In this document: positions 49,529-58,201 of the stretch, piece after piece
Layout: every line of letters begins with the position of its first letter
Numbering within the stretch: the stretch's first letter is position 1
NCBI RefSeq assembly: GCF_036014015.1
Contig: NZ_CP107905.1
Coordinates: 9,734,001 to 9,798,000 of the forward strand
DNA from: Streptomyces sp. NBC_00457
Lineage (GTDB): Bacteria; Actinomycetota; Actinomycetes; Streptomycetales; Streptomycetaceae
Direction: 5' to 3'
Length of the DNA: 64,000 bases
Made by a program: the position numbers and the translations under genes
The notes under the pieces: model-generated
Databases searched by the model: none
What the model saw: only the letters and a program-made list of their open reading frames with translations
What the model was told of the DNA's origin: nothing

Positions 49529-51766
49529 ATGGCGGAGACCAGGCTGATCCAGGGCCGGTACCGGCTGCTCGACCTGATCGGGCGCGGGGGCATGGGCGAG
49601 GTGTGGCGGGCGCGCGACGAGTCGCTCGGCCGGCTGGTGGCCGTGAAGTGCCTCAAGCCTCTCGGCCACTCCCACGACCAGTCCTTCACCCGCGTCCTGC
49701 GCGAACGGTTCCGGCGCGAGGCCCGGGTGGCCGCCGCGCTCCAGCACCGCGGCGTCACCGTCGTCCACGACTTCGGCGAGCACGACGGCATCCTCTACCT
49801 CGTCATGGAACTCCTGGAGGGCCGCAACCTCAGTCAGCTCCTGGAGGACAACAAGCACCATCCGCTGCCCGTCCCGGACGTCGTCGAGATCGCCGACCAG
49901 GTCGCCGCGGCGCTCGCCTACACCCATCAACAGGGCATCGTGCACCGGGACCTGAAACCCGCGAACATCGTGCGGCTCACCGACGGCACGGTGAAGATCT
50001 GCGACTTCGGCATCGCGCGCCTGGGCCACGACATCGGCTTCACCTCACGGCTGACCGGCACCGGCATCGCCATGGGCACCCCGCACTACATGTCGCCGGA
50101 GCAGATCAGCGGAACGGATGTCGACCGGCGCAGCGACCTGTACTCGCTGGGCTGCGTGCTGTACGAGATCGCCACCGGGGCCCCGCCGTTCGACCTCGAC
50201 GACGCCTGGGCGATCCTCATCGGCCACCGGGACACCCCGCCGCAGCCGCCCCGCAGTCACCGCGCCGAGCTGCCCGAGTACTTCGAGAAGGTCATCCTGG
50301 ACCTGCTGGCCAAACGGCCCGAGCAACGCCCGCACGACGCCCGCGAGTTGGTCCGCAGGATCGACGCGGGCCGCACCACACCGACGTATGTGCCGACCGT
50401 CGTGACGCCGCAGCCGGAACTCCGCCCGACCGAGCCCGCGCCCCGCGAGACCCGGCTGCCGTCCTGGACCCGCGGCATGACCACCGGCCACAAGGCCACC
50501 GGCGCGGGCATCGTCACCACACCCCCGGACGCCGGAGCCGGCCTCACCGGCGAGTGGATCGCGCGCCCGGTCACCGGCCGGGTCGAGGAGCCGGCGCCGG
50601 ACGAGCCGCCCGCCCCTTCCGCGCAGACCCTCCTCGCGCTGGCCGGCCGGCACAACGCGGGCCTCAGCCTCGGGCGGCTGGGGCGCTGGGCCGAGGCGGG
50701 CGAGGTGCACCGCGCCGTCGCCGCCGAGCGGGAACACCTCCTCGGCCCCGACCACCCCGACACCCTCGCCAGCCGCTACGAGGTCGCCTTCACCCTCAGC
50801 CGCACAGGCCGCGCCGCCGACGCCCTGCGCGAGTACAAACACGTCGCCGCGGCCCGCACCCGGGTGCTCGGCGCCGACCACCCCGACTCGCTCGCCGTGC
50901 GCCAGGAAATGGCGTACGTCCTGGGGCAGTTGGGGCGGCACTTCGACGCCCACCAGGTCTACACGTCGGTGCTCGCCGCCCGGGAGCGCACCATGGGCGC
51001 CGACCATCCCGACACCCTGCGCTGCCGCCACAACCTCGCCTTCAACCTCAGCCGCCTCGGGCGCCTGGAGGACTCGTACCGCATGGCCTGCGACGTGGCC
51101 GCCGCGCGCGCCCGGGTACTCGGCGCGAACCACCCCGACACCCTGGTCACGCGCTACGAAGTCGCCTATGCGCTCGGCCAGTTGGGCCGCTGGCCGGAAG
51201 CCCTGCAGACCTACGTCGAGGTCGCCGAGGCCCGCGCCCAGGCCCTCGGCCCCGACCACGCCGACACCCTCGCCGCCCGCTACGAGGTCGGCATCAGCCT
51301 CGGCCGCCTCGGCCGCAGCGCCGACGCCCTCAAGCTGTACCGGGAGCTGATCGACGACCGCGCCCGCGTCCAGGGGCCCGCCCACCCCGAGACCCTGCGC
51401 GCCCGGCACGGCCTCGGCGTCAACCTCGGCCGCCTCGGCCGCTGGGAGGAAGCTCTCGCCGAGTCGCGCGACGTATGCGCGATCCGCGAGCGGGTGCTGG
51501 GCCCCGACCACCCGGACACCCTCGTCAGCCGCCGCGAGGTCGCCGTCGGCCTCGGCTGGCTGGGCCGCTGGGCCGACGCCCTCACCGAATACCGGCGGGT
51601 GGCCGCCGCCCGCGAGCGCGTCCTCGGCGCCGACCACCCCGACACCCTCGCCAGCCGCAACGACGAGGCCCACTGCCTGGAACAGCTCGGCCGGGGCGCC
51701 GAGGCGGTCGAGCTGTACCGCAGGGTCGCGGTGCTCCGGCAGCAGCGGGCGTCCGGCGGACCCTGA
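49529..51766 (+). CDS. Ser/Thr protein kinase with C-terminal tetratricopeptide repeats
   Basis: 745 residues. The Hanks-type kinase domain (about 8-280) has the Gly loop GRGGMGEV, VAVKCL Lys, HRDLKPAN catalytic loop, DFG and MSPEQ. After a Pro-rich linker, residues about 405-745 carry eight 42-residue TPR units, each with an LG(P/A)DHPDTL-type turn followed by LGRLGRWAEA-type helices. No TMS, unlike PknB-type kinases, so it is cytosolic. The repeats probably bind partner proteins. A single-gene unit between the MpaB and FAD oxidoreductase genes. Targets unknown. Confidence 0.92.
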   Translation: MAETRLIQGRYRLLDLIGRGGMGEVWRARDESLGRLVAVKCLKPLGHSHDQSFTRVLRERFRREARVAAALQHRGVTVVHDFGEHDGILYLVMELLEGRNLSQLLEDNKHHPLPVPDVVEIADQVAAALAYTHQQGIVHRDLKPANIVRLTDGTVKICDFGIARLGHDIGFTSRLTGTGIAMGTPHYMSPEQISGTDVDRRSDLYSLGCVLYEIATGAPPFDLDDAWAILIGHRDTPPQPPRSHRAELPEYFEKVILDLLAKRPEQRPHDARELVRRIDAGRTTPTYVPTVVTPQPELRPTEPAPRETRLPSWTRGMTTGHKATGAGIVTTPPDAGAGLTGEWIARPVTGRVEEPAPDEPPAPSAQTLLALAGRHNAGLSLGRLGRWAEAGEVHRAVAAEREHLLGPDHPDTLASRYEVAFTLSRTGRAADALREYKHVAAARTRVLGADHPDSLAVRQEMAYVLGQLGRHFDAHQVYTSVLAARERTMGADHPDTLRCRHNLAFNLSRLGRLEDSYRMACDVAAARARVLGANHPDTLVTRYEVAYALGQLGRWPEALQTYVEVAEARAQALGPDHADTLAARYEVGISLGRLGRSADALKLYRELIDDRARVQGPAHPETLRARHGLGVNLGRLGRWEEALAESRDVCAIRERVLGPDHPDTLVSRREVAVGLGWLGRWADALTEYRRVAAARERVLGADHPDTLASRNDEAHCLEQLGRGAEAVELYRRVAVLRQQRASGGP

Positions 51767-51820
51767 CCCCGGCGCGGCACGCCTCTGGCCGACGTAGATC
51801 ATCACGTGTTACGAAGAACC

Positions 51821-53386
51821 ATGCCTGCACACGAGGGACGCACCTACGACGCCGTCATCGTCGGCGGTGGCCACAACGGCCTCGTCGCCGCCGCCTACCT
51901 GGCCCGCGCCGGACGCTCCGTGCTGGTGCTGGAGCGGCTGGACCACACCGGGGGCGCCGCCGTGTCCACCCGCCCGTTCGCGGGCGTCGACGCACGGCTG
52001 TCGCGCTATTCGTACCTGGTCAGCCTGTTGCCGAAGAAGATCGTGCGGGATCTGGGGCTGGACTTCCGGGTACGCGGGCGCACCATCTCGTCGTACACAC
52101 CCGTGGAGCGCGACGGCCGGCCCACGGGGCTCCTCGTCGGCGGCGGCGAGCGGCGCACCCGGGAGGCCTTCGCCCGGCTCACCGGCGGCGAGAGCGAGTA
52201 CCGGGCCTGGCAGCGGTTCTACGGCCTGACCGGCCGCGTCGCCGAGCGGGTCTTCCCGACGCTCGTCGAACCGCTGCCCACCCGCGACGAACTGCGCCGC
52301 CGCGTCGACGACGAGGAGGCCTGGCACGCCCTCTTCGAGGAGCCCCTCGGCGTCACCATCGAGGACCGCTTCACCGACGACCTGGTCCGGGGCGTCGTCC
52401 TCACCGATGCCCTGATCGGGACCTTCGCCGACGCGCACGACCCCTCGCTGCGGCAGAACCGCTGCTTCCTCTACCACGTGATCGGCGGCGGCACGGGCGC
52501 CTGGGACGTACCCGTCGGCGGCATGGGCGCCCTCACCGACGCCCTGGCCGCCACGGCACGGCACGCGGGCGCCGTCATCGCCACCGGCCACGAGGTGGAA
52601 CGGATCGCCACGGACGGTCGCACCGCCGAGATCACCTACCGGACGGCCGACGGCGAAGGCGTCGCCGCCGCCCGGTACGTCCTGGTGAACGCCTCACCGC
52701 AAGCGCTCGCCACCCTCATGGGAGACGAGCCGCCCGCCCCCGCCGAGGGCGCCCAGCTCAAGGTGAACATGCTGCTGAAGAGGCTGCCGAAGCTGCGCGA
52801 CAGCTCCGTCGACCCGCGCGAGGCGTTCTCCGGCACCTTCCACGTCGCCGAGGGCTACGAGCAACTGGCCGCCGCGCACGACCAGGCCGCCGCCGGTGAG
52901 CTGCCCGCCGCCCCGCCCTCCGAGATCTACTGCCACTCGCTCACCGACCCGACGATCCTCGGGCCGGAACTCGTCGACCGCGGCTACCAGACGCTCACCC
53001 TGTTCGGCTTGCACACGCCGGCCCGGCTGTTCGCGAGGGACAACGACGCCGTACGCGACGAACTGCTGAAGTCGACCCTGGCTCAGCTGGACGCCCACCT
53101 GGCCGAACCGCTCGCCGACTGTCTGGCGACGGACCAGGAAGGGCGGCCCTGCATCGAGGCGAAGACCCCGCTCGACCTGGAGCGGGACCTGCGGCTGCCC
53201 GGCGGCAACATCTTCCACCGCGACCTCGCCTGGCCGTACGCCCAGGAAGGCACCGGCCGCTGGGGCGTGGAGACCGGGCACGCCAATGTGCTGCTGTGCG
53301 GGGCGGGCGCGGTGCGCGGGGGAGGGGTGAGCGGGGTGCCCGGGCACAACGCGGCGATGGCGGTGCTGGAGAGCCCGGTCGGCTGA
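51821..53386 (+). CDS. FAD-dependent oxidoreductase, phytoene desaturase-like
   Basis: 521 residues. DAVIVGGGHNGLVAAAYLAR at the start binds FAD, with VLVLERLDHTGGAA after it. The C-terminal flavin end is GVETGHANVLLCGAGAVRGGGVSGVPG. The family (amine oxidase/phytoene-desaturase-like, with pyridine nucleotide-disulphide features) includes carotenoid desaturases and uncharacterised redox enzymes. ATG 51821 is used; a GTG at 51806 is possible. It converges with an SDR, 4 bp between stops. No carotenoid genes are nearby, so a carotenoid role is unlikely. Confidence 0.88.
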   Translation: MPAHEGRTYDAVIVGGGHNGLVAAAYLARAGRSVLVLERLDHTGGAAVSTRPFAGVDARLSRYSYLVSLLPKKIVRDLGLDFRVRGRTISSYTPVERDGRPTGLLVGGGERRTREAFARLTGGESEYRAWQRFYGLTGRVAERVFPTLVEPLPTRDELRRRVDDEEAWHALFEEPLGVTIEDRFTDDLVRGVVLTDALIGTFADAHDPSLRQNRCFLYHVIGGGTGAWDVPVGGMGALTDALAATARHAGAVIATGHEVERIATDGRTAEITYRTADGEGVAAARYVLVNASPQALATLMGDEPPAPAEGAQLKVNMLLKRLPKLRDSSVDPREAFSGTFHVAEGYEQLAAAHDQAAAGELPAAPPSEIYCHSLTDPTILGPELVDRGYQTLTLFGLHTPARLFARDNDAVRDELLKSTLAQLDAHLAEPLADCLATDQEGRPCIEAKTPLDLERDLRLPGGNIFHRDLAWPYAQEGTGRWGVETGHANVLLCGAGAVRGGGVSGVPGHNAAMAVLESPVG

Positions 53387-53390
53387 CCGG

Positions 53391-54185
53391 TCAGGACCGG
53401 CTGCCGCCGTCGACGCGCAGGACCGTGCCGGTGACGTAGGAGGCGCGGTCGCTCAGCAGCCAGGCCGCGGCCTGGGCGACCTCGTCCGGGTCGGCGGCAC
53501 GGCCCAGCGGGGTGCCATCGACGAGCTGGTCGAGGATGCCCGGGGAACGCTCGTCCCACTCGTAGATCATCTCGGTGAGCGTGGTGCCGGGCGCGATCGC
53601 GTTGACGCGGATGCCCTCCGGGCCGTACGTCATGGCGGCCGACGCGGTGAGGCTGTTCACCGCCCGCTTGGCCGCGCCGTAGATGGGCAGCCAGGGGTTG
53701 CCCATGAGGCTGCCGACACTGGAGTTGTTGACGATGGCCCCGCGTCCGGCGGTGGCGCGGATGGCGGCGATCTCGGCGGTCATCGACAGCCACGGCCCCT
53801 TGAAGTTGACCGCGCTGACCAGGTCGAAGTCGTCCTCCGACAGCTCGTCCATCGGCCCGGGCTGCTGCGCCGTCGCGCCGTTGTTGAAGGCCACGTCGAG
53901 ACGGCCGTACAACTCCACGGCCCGGTCGACGGCGGCCCGGACACTCGCCGCGTCGGCGAGGTCGCACAGGACGTAGTCCGCGGTGCCGCCGGCCGCCCGG
54001 ATCTCCTCCGTGACCGCCTTGAGCTGGGACTCCGTGCGGGCCGCGAGCAGGACCCGGGCGCCCTCGCGGGCGAACAGCCGGGCCGCCGCGGCGCCGATAC
54101 CGCGGCCCGCTCCGGTGACGAAGGCGACCTTGTCGGTGAGCAGGCCCGAGGTCGTGAGGGTGGTGCTGGTCTGTGTGTTGTCCAT
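53391..54185 (-). CDS. Short-chain dehydrogenase/reductase (classical)
   Basis: 264 residues, NAD(P)-dependent. TGAGRGIGAAAA binds the cofactor, FNNGA follows the fourth strand, NNSSVGS holds the catalytic Ser and YGAAKRAVNSL the Tyr-x3-Lys. The tail YVTGTVLRVDGG is typical. ATG 54185 lies only 34 nt from a palindromic operator shared with the divergent regulator gene, so it is probably that regulator's direct target. The substrate is unknown. Confidence 0.92.
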   Translation of the reverse strand: MDNTQTSTTLTTSGLLTDKVAFVTGAGRGIGAAAARLFAREGARVLLAARTESQLKAVTEEIRAAGGTADYVLCDLADAASVRAAVDRAVELYGRLDVAFNNGATAQQPGPMDELSEDDFDLVSAVNFKGPWLSMTAEIAAIRATAGRGAIVNNSSVGSLMGNPWLPIYGAAKRAVNSLTASAAMTYGPEGIRVNAIAPGTTLTEMIYEWDERSPGILDQLVDGTPLGRAADPDEVAQAAAWLLSDRASYVTGTVLRVDGGSRS

Positions 54186-54218
54186 GGTGTCGAGCCTGCG
54201 CCCGGCTGCCGAGCCCAT

Positions 54219-54239
54219 CCAGGCACCGCTGGTACCTGG
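54219..54239. promoter_or_regulatory. Palindromic operator between SDR and HTH regulator
   Basis: CCAGGCACC-GCT-GGTACCTGG: nine-base arms with one mismatch around a 3-nt centre, in the 87-bp gap between divergent genes. This is where an MmyB-type regulator would be expected to control both itself and the SDR. Confidence 0.6.
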
Positions 54240-54272
54240 CTGCGGCTCCCGGTTCCCCCGCACACTGGAAGC

Positions 54273-55124
54273 GTGGACCGACGACAACTGGCCGACTTCC
54301 TGCGCAGCCGGCGCGAGCGCATCAACCCCGCCGACGTGGGCCTGCCCGCCGGGACGCGCCGCAGGACCCCGGGGCTGCGCCGCGAGGAGGTGGCGCAGCT
54401 GGCGTACATCTCGACCGAGTACTACACACGGCTGGAGCAGGCACGCGGCCCGCACCCGTCCCGCGAGGTGCTGGCCCAGATCGCCCGCGCCCTGCGCCTG
54501 TCGGACCCCGAGCGCGACCACCTCCACCACCTCGCCGGAACTCCGCCCGCGCCACGGCCCGGTCCTTCGCGGGAGGCGCGGCAGAGCATCGTCGACCTGT
54601 TGCACCGGCTGCCGCAGGCCGCGGCGTTCGTGATCTCGGCGACGCACGAGGTCATCGCCTGGAACGACCTGGCCGCCGCACTGATGGAGGACTTCTCCGC
54701 GCTGCCGAGGCGCGACCGGAATCTGCTCCGGCGTGCCTTCCTCGCCCCGAACCGTGACGGGCGGCCGTTGTACGGCATCTCGGACCCGGACGAGTTCGCC
54801 GCGTCCGCGACCAACCACCTGCGTGCCGCCGCGGCCCGCTACCCGGACGACCCCGAAGTGACCGGGCTGATCGAGGAACTCCTCGCCGGAAGCGAGGAGT
54901 TCGCCCGGCTGTGGGCCGAGCACTGCGTGATCGCCCCGCCCACGCTCCGCAAGACCTTCGACCACCCGTTGGTCGGGCCCGTCACCGTCAACTGCGATGT
55001 CCTGGACATCACCGACCTGGACCAGCGGGTCGTCATCTACACCGCCACGCCCGGCTCGCGGTCCGAGGAGGCGCTGCGGCTGCTGTCGGTCGTGGGCACG
55101 CAGCGCCTGGACGTGCCGGGCTGA
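54273..55124 (+). CDS. XRE/MmyB-type HTH regulator
   Basis: 283 residues. The N-terminal helix-turn-helix has LADFLRSRRERINPADVG, TPGLRREEVAQLAYIST and EYYTRLEQARGPHPS. The C-terminal MmyB-like PAS-type domain (AAFVISATHEVIAWNDLAAAL; FDHPLVGPVTVNCDVLDI) is thought to bind a lipid-like ligand. Divergent from an SDR with a palindrome between them, the classic arrangement for this family, so it probably represses or activates the SDR. GTG 54273. The ligand is unknown. Confidence 0.92.
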   Translation: MDRRQLADFLRSRRERINPADVGLPAGTRRRTPGLRREEVAQLAYISTEYYTRLEQARGPHPSREVLAQIARALRLSDPERDHLHHLAGTPPAPRPGPSREARQSIVDLLHRLPQAAAFVISATHEVIAWNDLAAALMEDFSALPRRDRNLLRRAFLAPNRDGRPLYGISDPDEFAASATNHLRAAAARYPDDPEVTGLIEELLAGSEEFARLWAEHCVIAPPTLRKTFDHPLVGPVTVNCDVLDITDLDQRVVIYTATPGSRSEEALRLLSVVGTQRLDVPG

Positions 55125-55131
55125 GCCGGCG

Positions 55132-56919
55132 TCAGTCGGCGGACCTGGTCCAGCCCGTCGCCTCGATGCGGGCCGCGTCCGCCGGGCGGGCGTCGTCGAA
55201 GAGGACGTCCTGGGCTGTCCGCACGCACAGTCCGTCGACGTACGCCCCACGGCCGACGTACAGCCGGTCGGTGGTGTAGCGCCAGCGGAGCGAGAGCTGC
55301 CGCGCGGACGGGAGGCCGGCGGTGAGGCGGTGCCAGACACGGCCCGACCAGCCGGTCACGGAACCGGCCGGATGCTCCTGCGGCTCCTCGGCGTGGCGCG
55401 TCGTGGTGAAGGGGAGGGGCTGCCAGGTGGCTCCACCGTCGGTCGTGGCCTCCAGGACGAGGACGTCCGCACGGGGTTCGGTGTCCCACCACAGGGCGCA
55501 GCCGAGCCGTGCGGCGCCTGCCGTGGTGTCGAGGGCGGGGAGCGCGAGTGTCGCGGCCGTGTTGATCGCCATGCCCGAGAACCAGGCCGTACGTCCGCGC
55601 ACCGGGCGGACGGGCACGGCGCGTGCCAGGTTGTTCGCGGCGGCGACCCTGGGTGCGGAGCCGGAGCGCCAACTGCGCACGGGATGCACGGAGTTGCCGA
55701 GGACGACGAGGAAGGAGTCGGTCGTCGGGTCGAGGACCAGCGAGGTGCCGGTGAAGCCGGTGTGGCCCGCGGTGCGTGGAGTGGCCATCGCGCCCATGTA
55801 CCAGTGCTGGTAGAGCTCGAAGCCGAGACCGTGCTCGTCGCCCGGGAAGGCGGTGTTGAAGTCGGTGAACATCAGCTCCACCGACTCGGGTTCGAGGATG
55901 CGGGCCCGGCCGTAGGTGCCGCCGTTGAGCAGCGTCCGGCCGAGGACCGCGAGATCCCAGGCATTCGAGAACACTCCGGCGTGGCCGGCGACTCCGCCGA
56001 GGCTGAAGGCGTTCTCGTCGTGCACCTCGCCCCACACCAGGCCTCGCTCCAGCCCCGACCACGGCTTGCGCGCGTCCTCCGTCGCCGCGATCTTCGGCTT
56101 CCAGGAGGCGGGCGGGTTGTAGCGGGTGCGGTGCATGCCGAGCGGGGCGGTGATCTCCTCGCGGAGCAGGGTGTCCAGGGTGCGGCCGGTGACGTGCTCC
56201 AGGACCAGCTGGAGCGAGATCAGGTTGAGGTCCGAGTAGAGGTAGGTGCTGCCCGGCGGGTTGAGGGGCGCCTCGTTCCAGATGAGGTGGAGCTTCTCCT
56301 CGTACGTCGGTGCGCTGTAGAGCGGGATCCAGGGGCGGAACCCCGAGGTGTGGGTGAGGAGTTGGCGGATGGTGATGTCCTGCTTGCCCGCGGCGCCGAA
56401 CTCCGGGAGATATGAGGCGACCTTCGCCTCCAGCTCCAGGGCGCCCCGTTCGATCTGCTGCACGGCGAGGATCGAGGTGAACAGCTTGGAGACGGAGGCC
56501 AGGTCGAAGACGGTGTCCTCGGCCATGGCGAGCTGCTGCCCGGCCGGGAACTCGACGCCGGTGTCCGTCTTCTCGTCGTACGCCGAGTAGCGCACCGCCA
56601 TGCCGATCGGCTCGTGCAGCGCCACCGTGCCGCCACGCCCGGCGAGCAGCACGGCGCCCGCGTACCACGGGTACTTGGGGGACGGGCCGAGGAAGGCCTC
56701 CGCGTCGGTGACGAGTTGACGCAGGTGGGCGGGGAGCAGACCGGCACGTTCGGGGGAGCCGTGCCGCAGAGTGGGGTGGCGGCCATGCGGTACGGCGGCT
56801 TCGGCGGGGCCGGCGGGAAACGGGGCGATGGCCAGCGCCCCGCCCACGGCGAGTGTCCGTCGGGCCAGTTGACGGCGGGTCAGTCCGCCTTGTCTGCCCG
56901 GCACTGCCTCTTCGGTCAT
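55132..56919 (-). CDS. Secreted serine hydrolase (beta-lactamase/DD-peptidase fold)
   Basis: 595 residues. A twin-arginine-type signal (TRRQLARRTLAVGGALAIA, ending AEA) predicts Tat export. In the mature enzyme SVSKL is the SxxK nucleophile/Lys motif, YSDLN the YxN motif and GHTGFTG the third box. A C-terminal beta-rich domain (SLRWRYTTDRLYVGRGAYV) of about 150 residues follows. The family acts on peptidoglycan-like peptides or esters outside the cell. A GAAAGTATCTTTC palindrome just upstream resembles operators of RpiR/MurR-type regulators, which would suit cell-wall recycling. Confidence 0.88.
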   Translation of the reverse strand: MTEEAVPGRQGGLTRRQLARRTLAVGGALAIAPFPAGPAEAAVPHGRHPTLRHGSPERAGLLPAHLRQLVTDAEAFLGPSPKYPWYAGAVLLAGRGGTVALHEPIGMAVRYSAYDEKTDTGVEFPAGQQLAMAEDTVFDLASVSKLFTSILAVQQIERGALELEAKVASYLPEFGAAGKQDITIRQLLTHTSGFRPWIPLYSAPTYEEKLHLIWNEAPLNPPGSTYLYSDLNLISLQLVLEHVTGRTLDTLLREEITAPLGMHRTRYNPPASWKPKIAATEDARKPWSGLERGLVWGEVHDENAFSLGGVAGHAGVFSNAWDLAVLGRTLLNGGTYGRARILEPESVELMFTDFNTAFPGDEHGLGFELYQHWYMGAMATPRTAGHTGFTGTSLVLDPTTDSFLVVLGNSVHPVRSWRSGSAPRVAAANNLARAVPVRPVRGRTAWFSGMAINTAATLALPALDTTAGAARLGCALWWDTEPRADVLVLEATTDGGATWQPLPFTTTRHAEEPQEHPAGSVTGWSGRVWHRLTAGLPSARQLSLRWRYTTDRLYVGRGAYVDGLCVRTAQDVLFDDARPADAARIEATGWTRSAD

Positions 56920-56944
56920 CGACCAACCTCCCGCTGAGCCACCT

Positions 56945-56957
56945 GAAAGTATCTTTC
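56945..56957. promoter_or_regulatory. GAAAG-TAT-CTTTC palindrome upstream of serine hydrolase
   Basis: Perfect 5-bp arms, 26 nt before the serine hydrolase ATG. The GAAA...TTTC form resembles RpiR/MurR-family sites. It could also belong to the divergent promoter. Confidence 0.4.
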
Positions 56958-57029
56958 CGGATTGCCCTTGCGCAGTGAAACTTTTATGTCAGGCGTGTCG
57001 GGTGTCAACGGGACGTAGGTGAGAAAAGA

Positions 57030-57046
57030 TCTGACGGAACGTCAGA
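57030..57046. promoter_or_regulatory. TCTGACG-GAA-CGTCAGA palindromic operator
   Basis: Perfect 7-bp arms with a 3-nt centre, 43 nt upstream of the nitronate monooxygenase start. TetR-type repressors of acyl-CoA metabolism use sites of this shape; the regulator is not in the window. Confidence 0.6.
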
Positions 57047-57088
57047 AAAGGCCTTCCGTCGTCCGGAGGACTGCGGCATCCTGCGCCC

Positions 57089-58201
57089 ATGCAGACGGAG
57101 CTGAGCAAGAAACTGGGAGTCGAGCACGCCATTTTCGGCTTCACGCCGTTCCCCGCCGTCGCCGCGGCCATCAGCCGGGCCGGCGGCTTCGGGGTGCTCG
57201 GCGCGGTCCGCTATACGGCCCCCGACGACCTCAAACGCGACCTCGACTGGATCGAGGCACACGTCGAGGGCATGCCGTACGGCCTCGACGTCGTCATGCC
57301 CGCCAAGAAGGTCGAAGGCGTCACCGAGGCCGACGTGGAGGCGATGATCCCGGACACGCACCGGCAGTTCGTGCGGGACACCCTCGCCAAGTACGGGGTG
57401 CCGGAGCTGGCCGAGGGCGAGGCGTCCGGCTGGCGCATCACCGGATGGATGGAACAGGTCGCCCGCACCCAGCTCGATGTCGCCTTCGACTATCCGATCA
57501 AGCTGCTCGCCAACGCCCTCGGTTCCCCGCCCGCCGACGTGGTGGCCCGCGCCCACGACCAGGACGTCCTCGTCGCCGCGCTCGCCGGCAGTGCTCGCCA
57601 CGCCAGAAAACACCAGGAGGGGGGCATCGACATCGTCGTGGCACAGGGCTACGAGGCGGGCGGCCACACCGGCGAGATCGCCTCCATGGTCCTCACCCCC
57701 GAGGTCGTCGAGGCCGTCGACCCGCTGCCGGTGCTGGCCGCGGGCGGCATCGGCAGCGGACAGCAGGTGGCGGCCGCTCTGGCGCTCGGCGCGCAGGGTG
57801 TGTGGCTGGGCTCCATATGGCTGACCACCACAGAGGCCGACATGCACTCGGCAGCCCTCACCCGCAAACTGCTCGCCGCCGGTTCCGGCGACACCGTCCG
57901 CTCCCGCGCCCTGACCGGGAAACCCGCGCGCCAGTTGCGCACCGACTGGACCGACGCCTGGGACGACCCGGACGGGCCCGGCACCCTGCCCATGCCGTTG
58001 CAGGGGCTGCTCGTCGCGGACGCCGTCTCACGCATCCAGAAGCACGAGGTCGAACCGCTGCTGGGCACGCCCGTCGGGCAGATCGTCGGCCGGATGACCA
58101 GCGAACGCAGCGTCCAGGCCGTCTTCGACGACCTCACCCGAGGCTTCGAGCAGGCCGTCGACCGCATCAACCGCATCGCCGGAAGGAGCGGACAGTCGTG
58201 A
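57089..58201 (+). CDS. Nitronate monooxygenase / FMN-dependent NPD-like enzyme
   Basis: 370 residues with a TIM barrel binding FMN. FPAVAAAISRAGGFGVLGA is the N-terminal barrel start, QGYEAGGHTGEIAS carries the flavin-site Gly and His, and AAGGIGSGQQVAAALALGAQGVW is the phosphate-binding region. The family is annotated as nitronate monooxygenase, but many actinobacterial members act with acyl-CoA enzymes and may be enoyl-type reductases. Coupled to the acyl-CoA synthetase by a GTGA overlap and preceded by a palindromic operator. Confidence 0.88.
   Translation: MQTELSKKLGVEHAIFGFTPFPAVAAAISRAGGFGVLGAVRYTAPDDLKRDLDWIEAHVEGMPYGLDVVMPAKKVEGVTEADVEAMIPDTHRQFVRDTLAKYGVPELAEGEASGWRITGWMEQVARTQLDVAFDYPIKLLANALGSPPADVVARAHDQDVLVAALAGSARHARKHQEGGIDIVVAQGYEAGGHTGEIASMVLTPEVVEAVDPLPVLAAGGIGSGQQVAAALALGAQGVWLGSIWLTTTEADMHSAALTRKLLAAGSGDTVRSRALTGKPARQLRTDWTDAWDDPDGPGTLPMPLQGLLVADAVSRIQKHEVEPLLGTPVGQIVGRMTSERSVQAVFDDLTRGFEQAVDRINRIAGRSGQS

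Noticed and set aside
50740..51740. 126-bp periodic DNA as a CRISPR or satellite array
   Set aside because: The period is 42 codons and encodes TPR units in frame; there are no constant repeats with unique spacers.
48934..52899. 1321-codon plus-strand frame overlapping the kinase and its neighbours
   Set aside because: Arg/Pro-rich translation in the wrong frame, running through three real genes.
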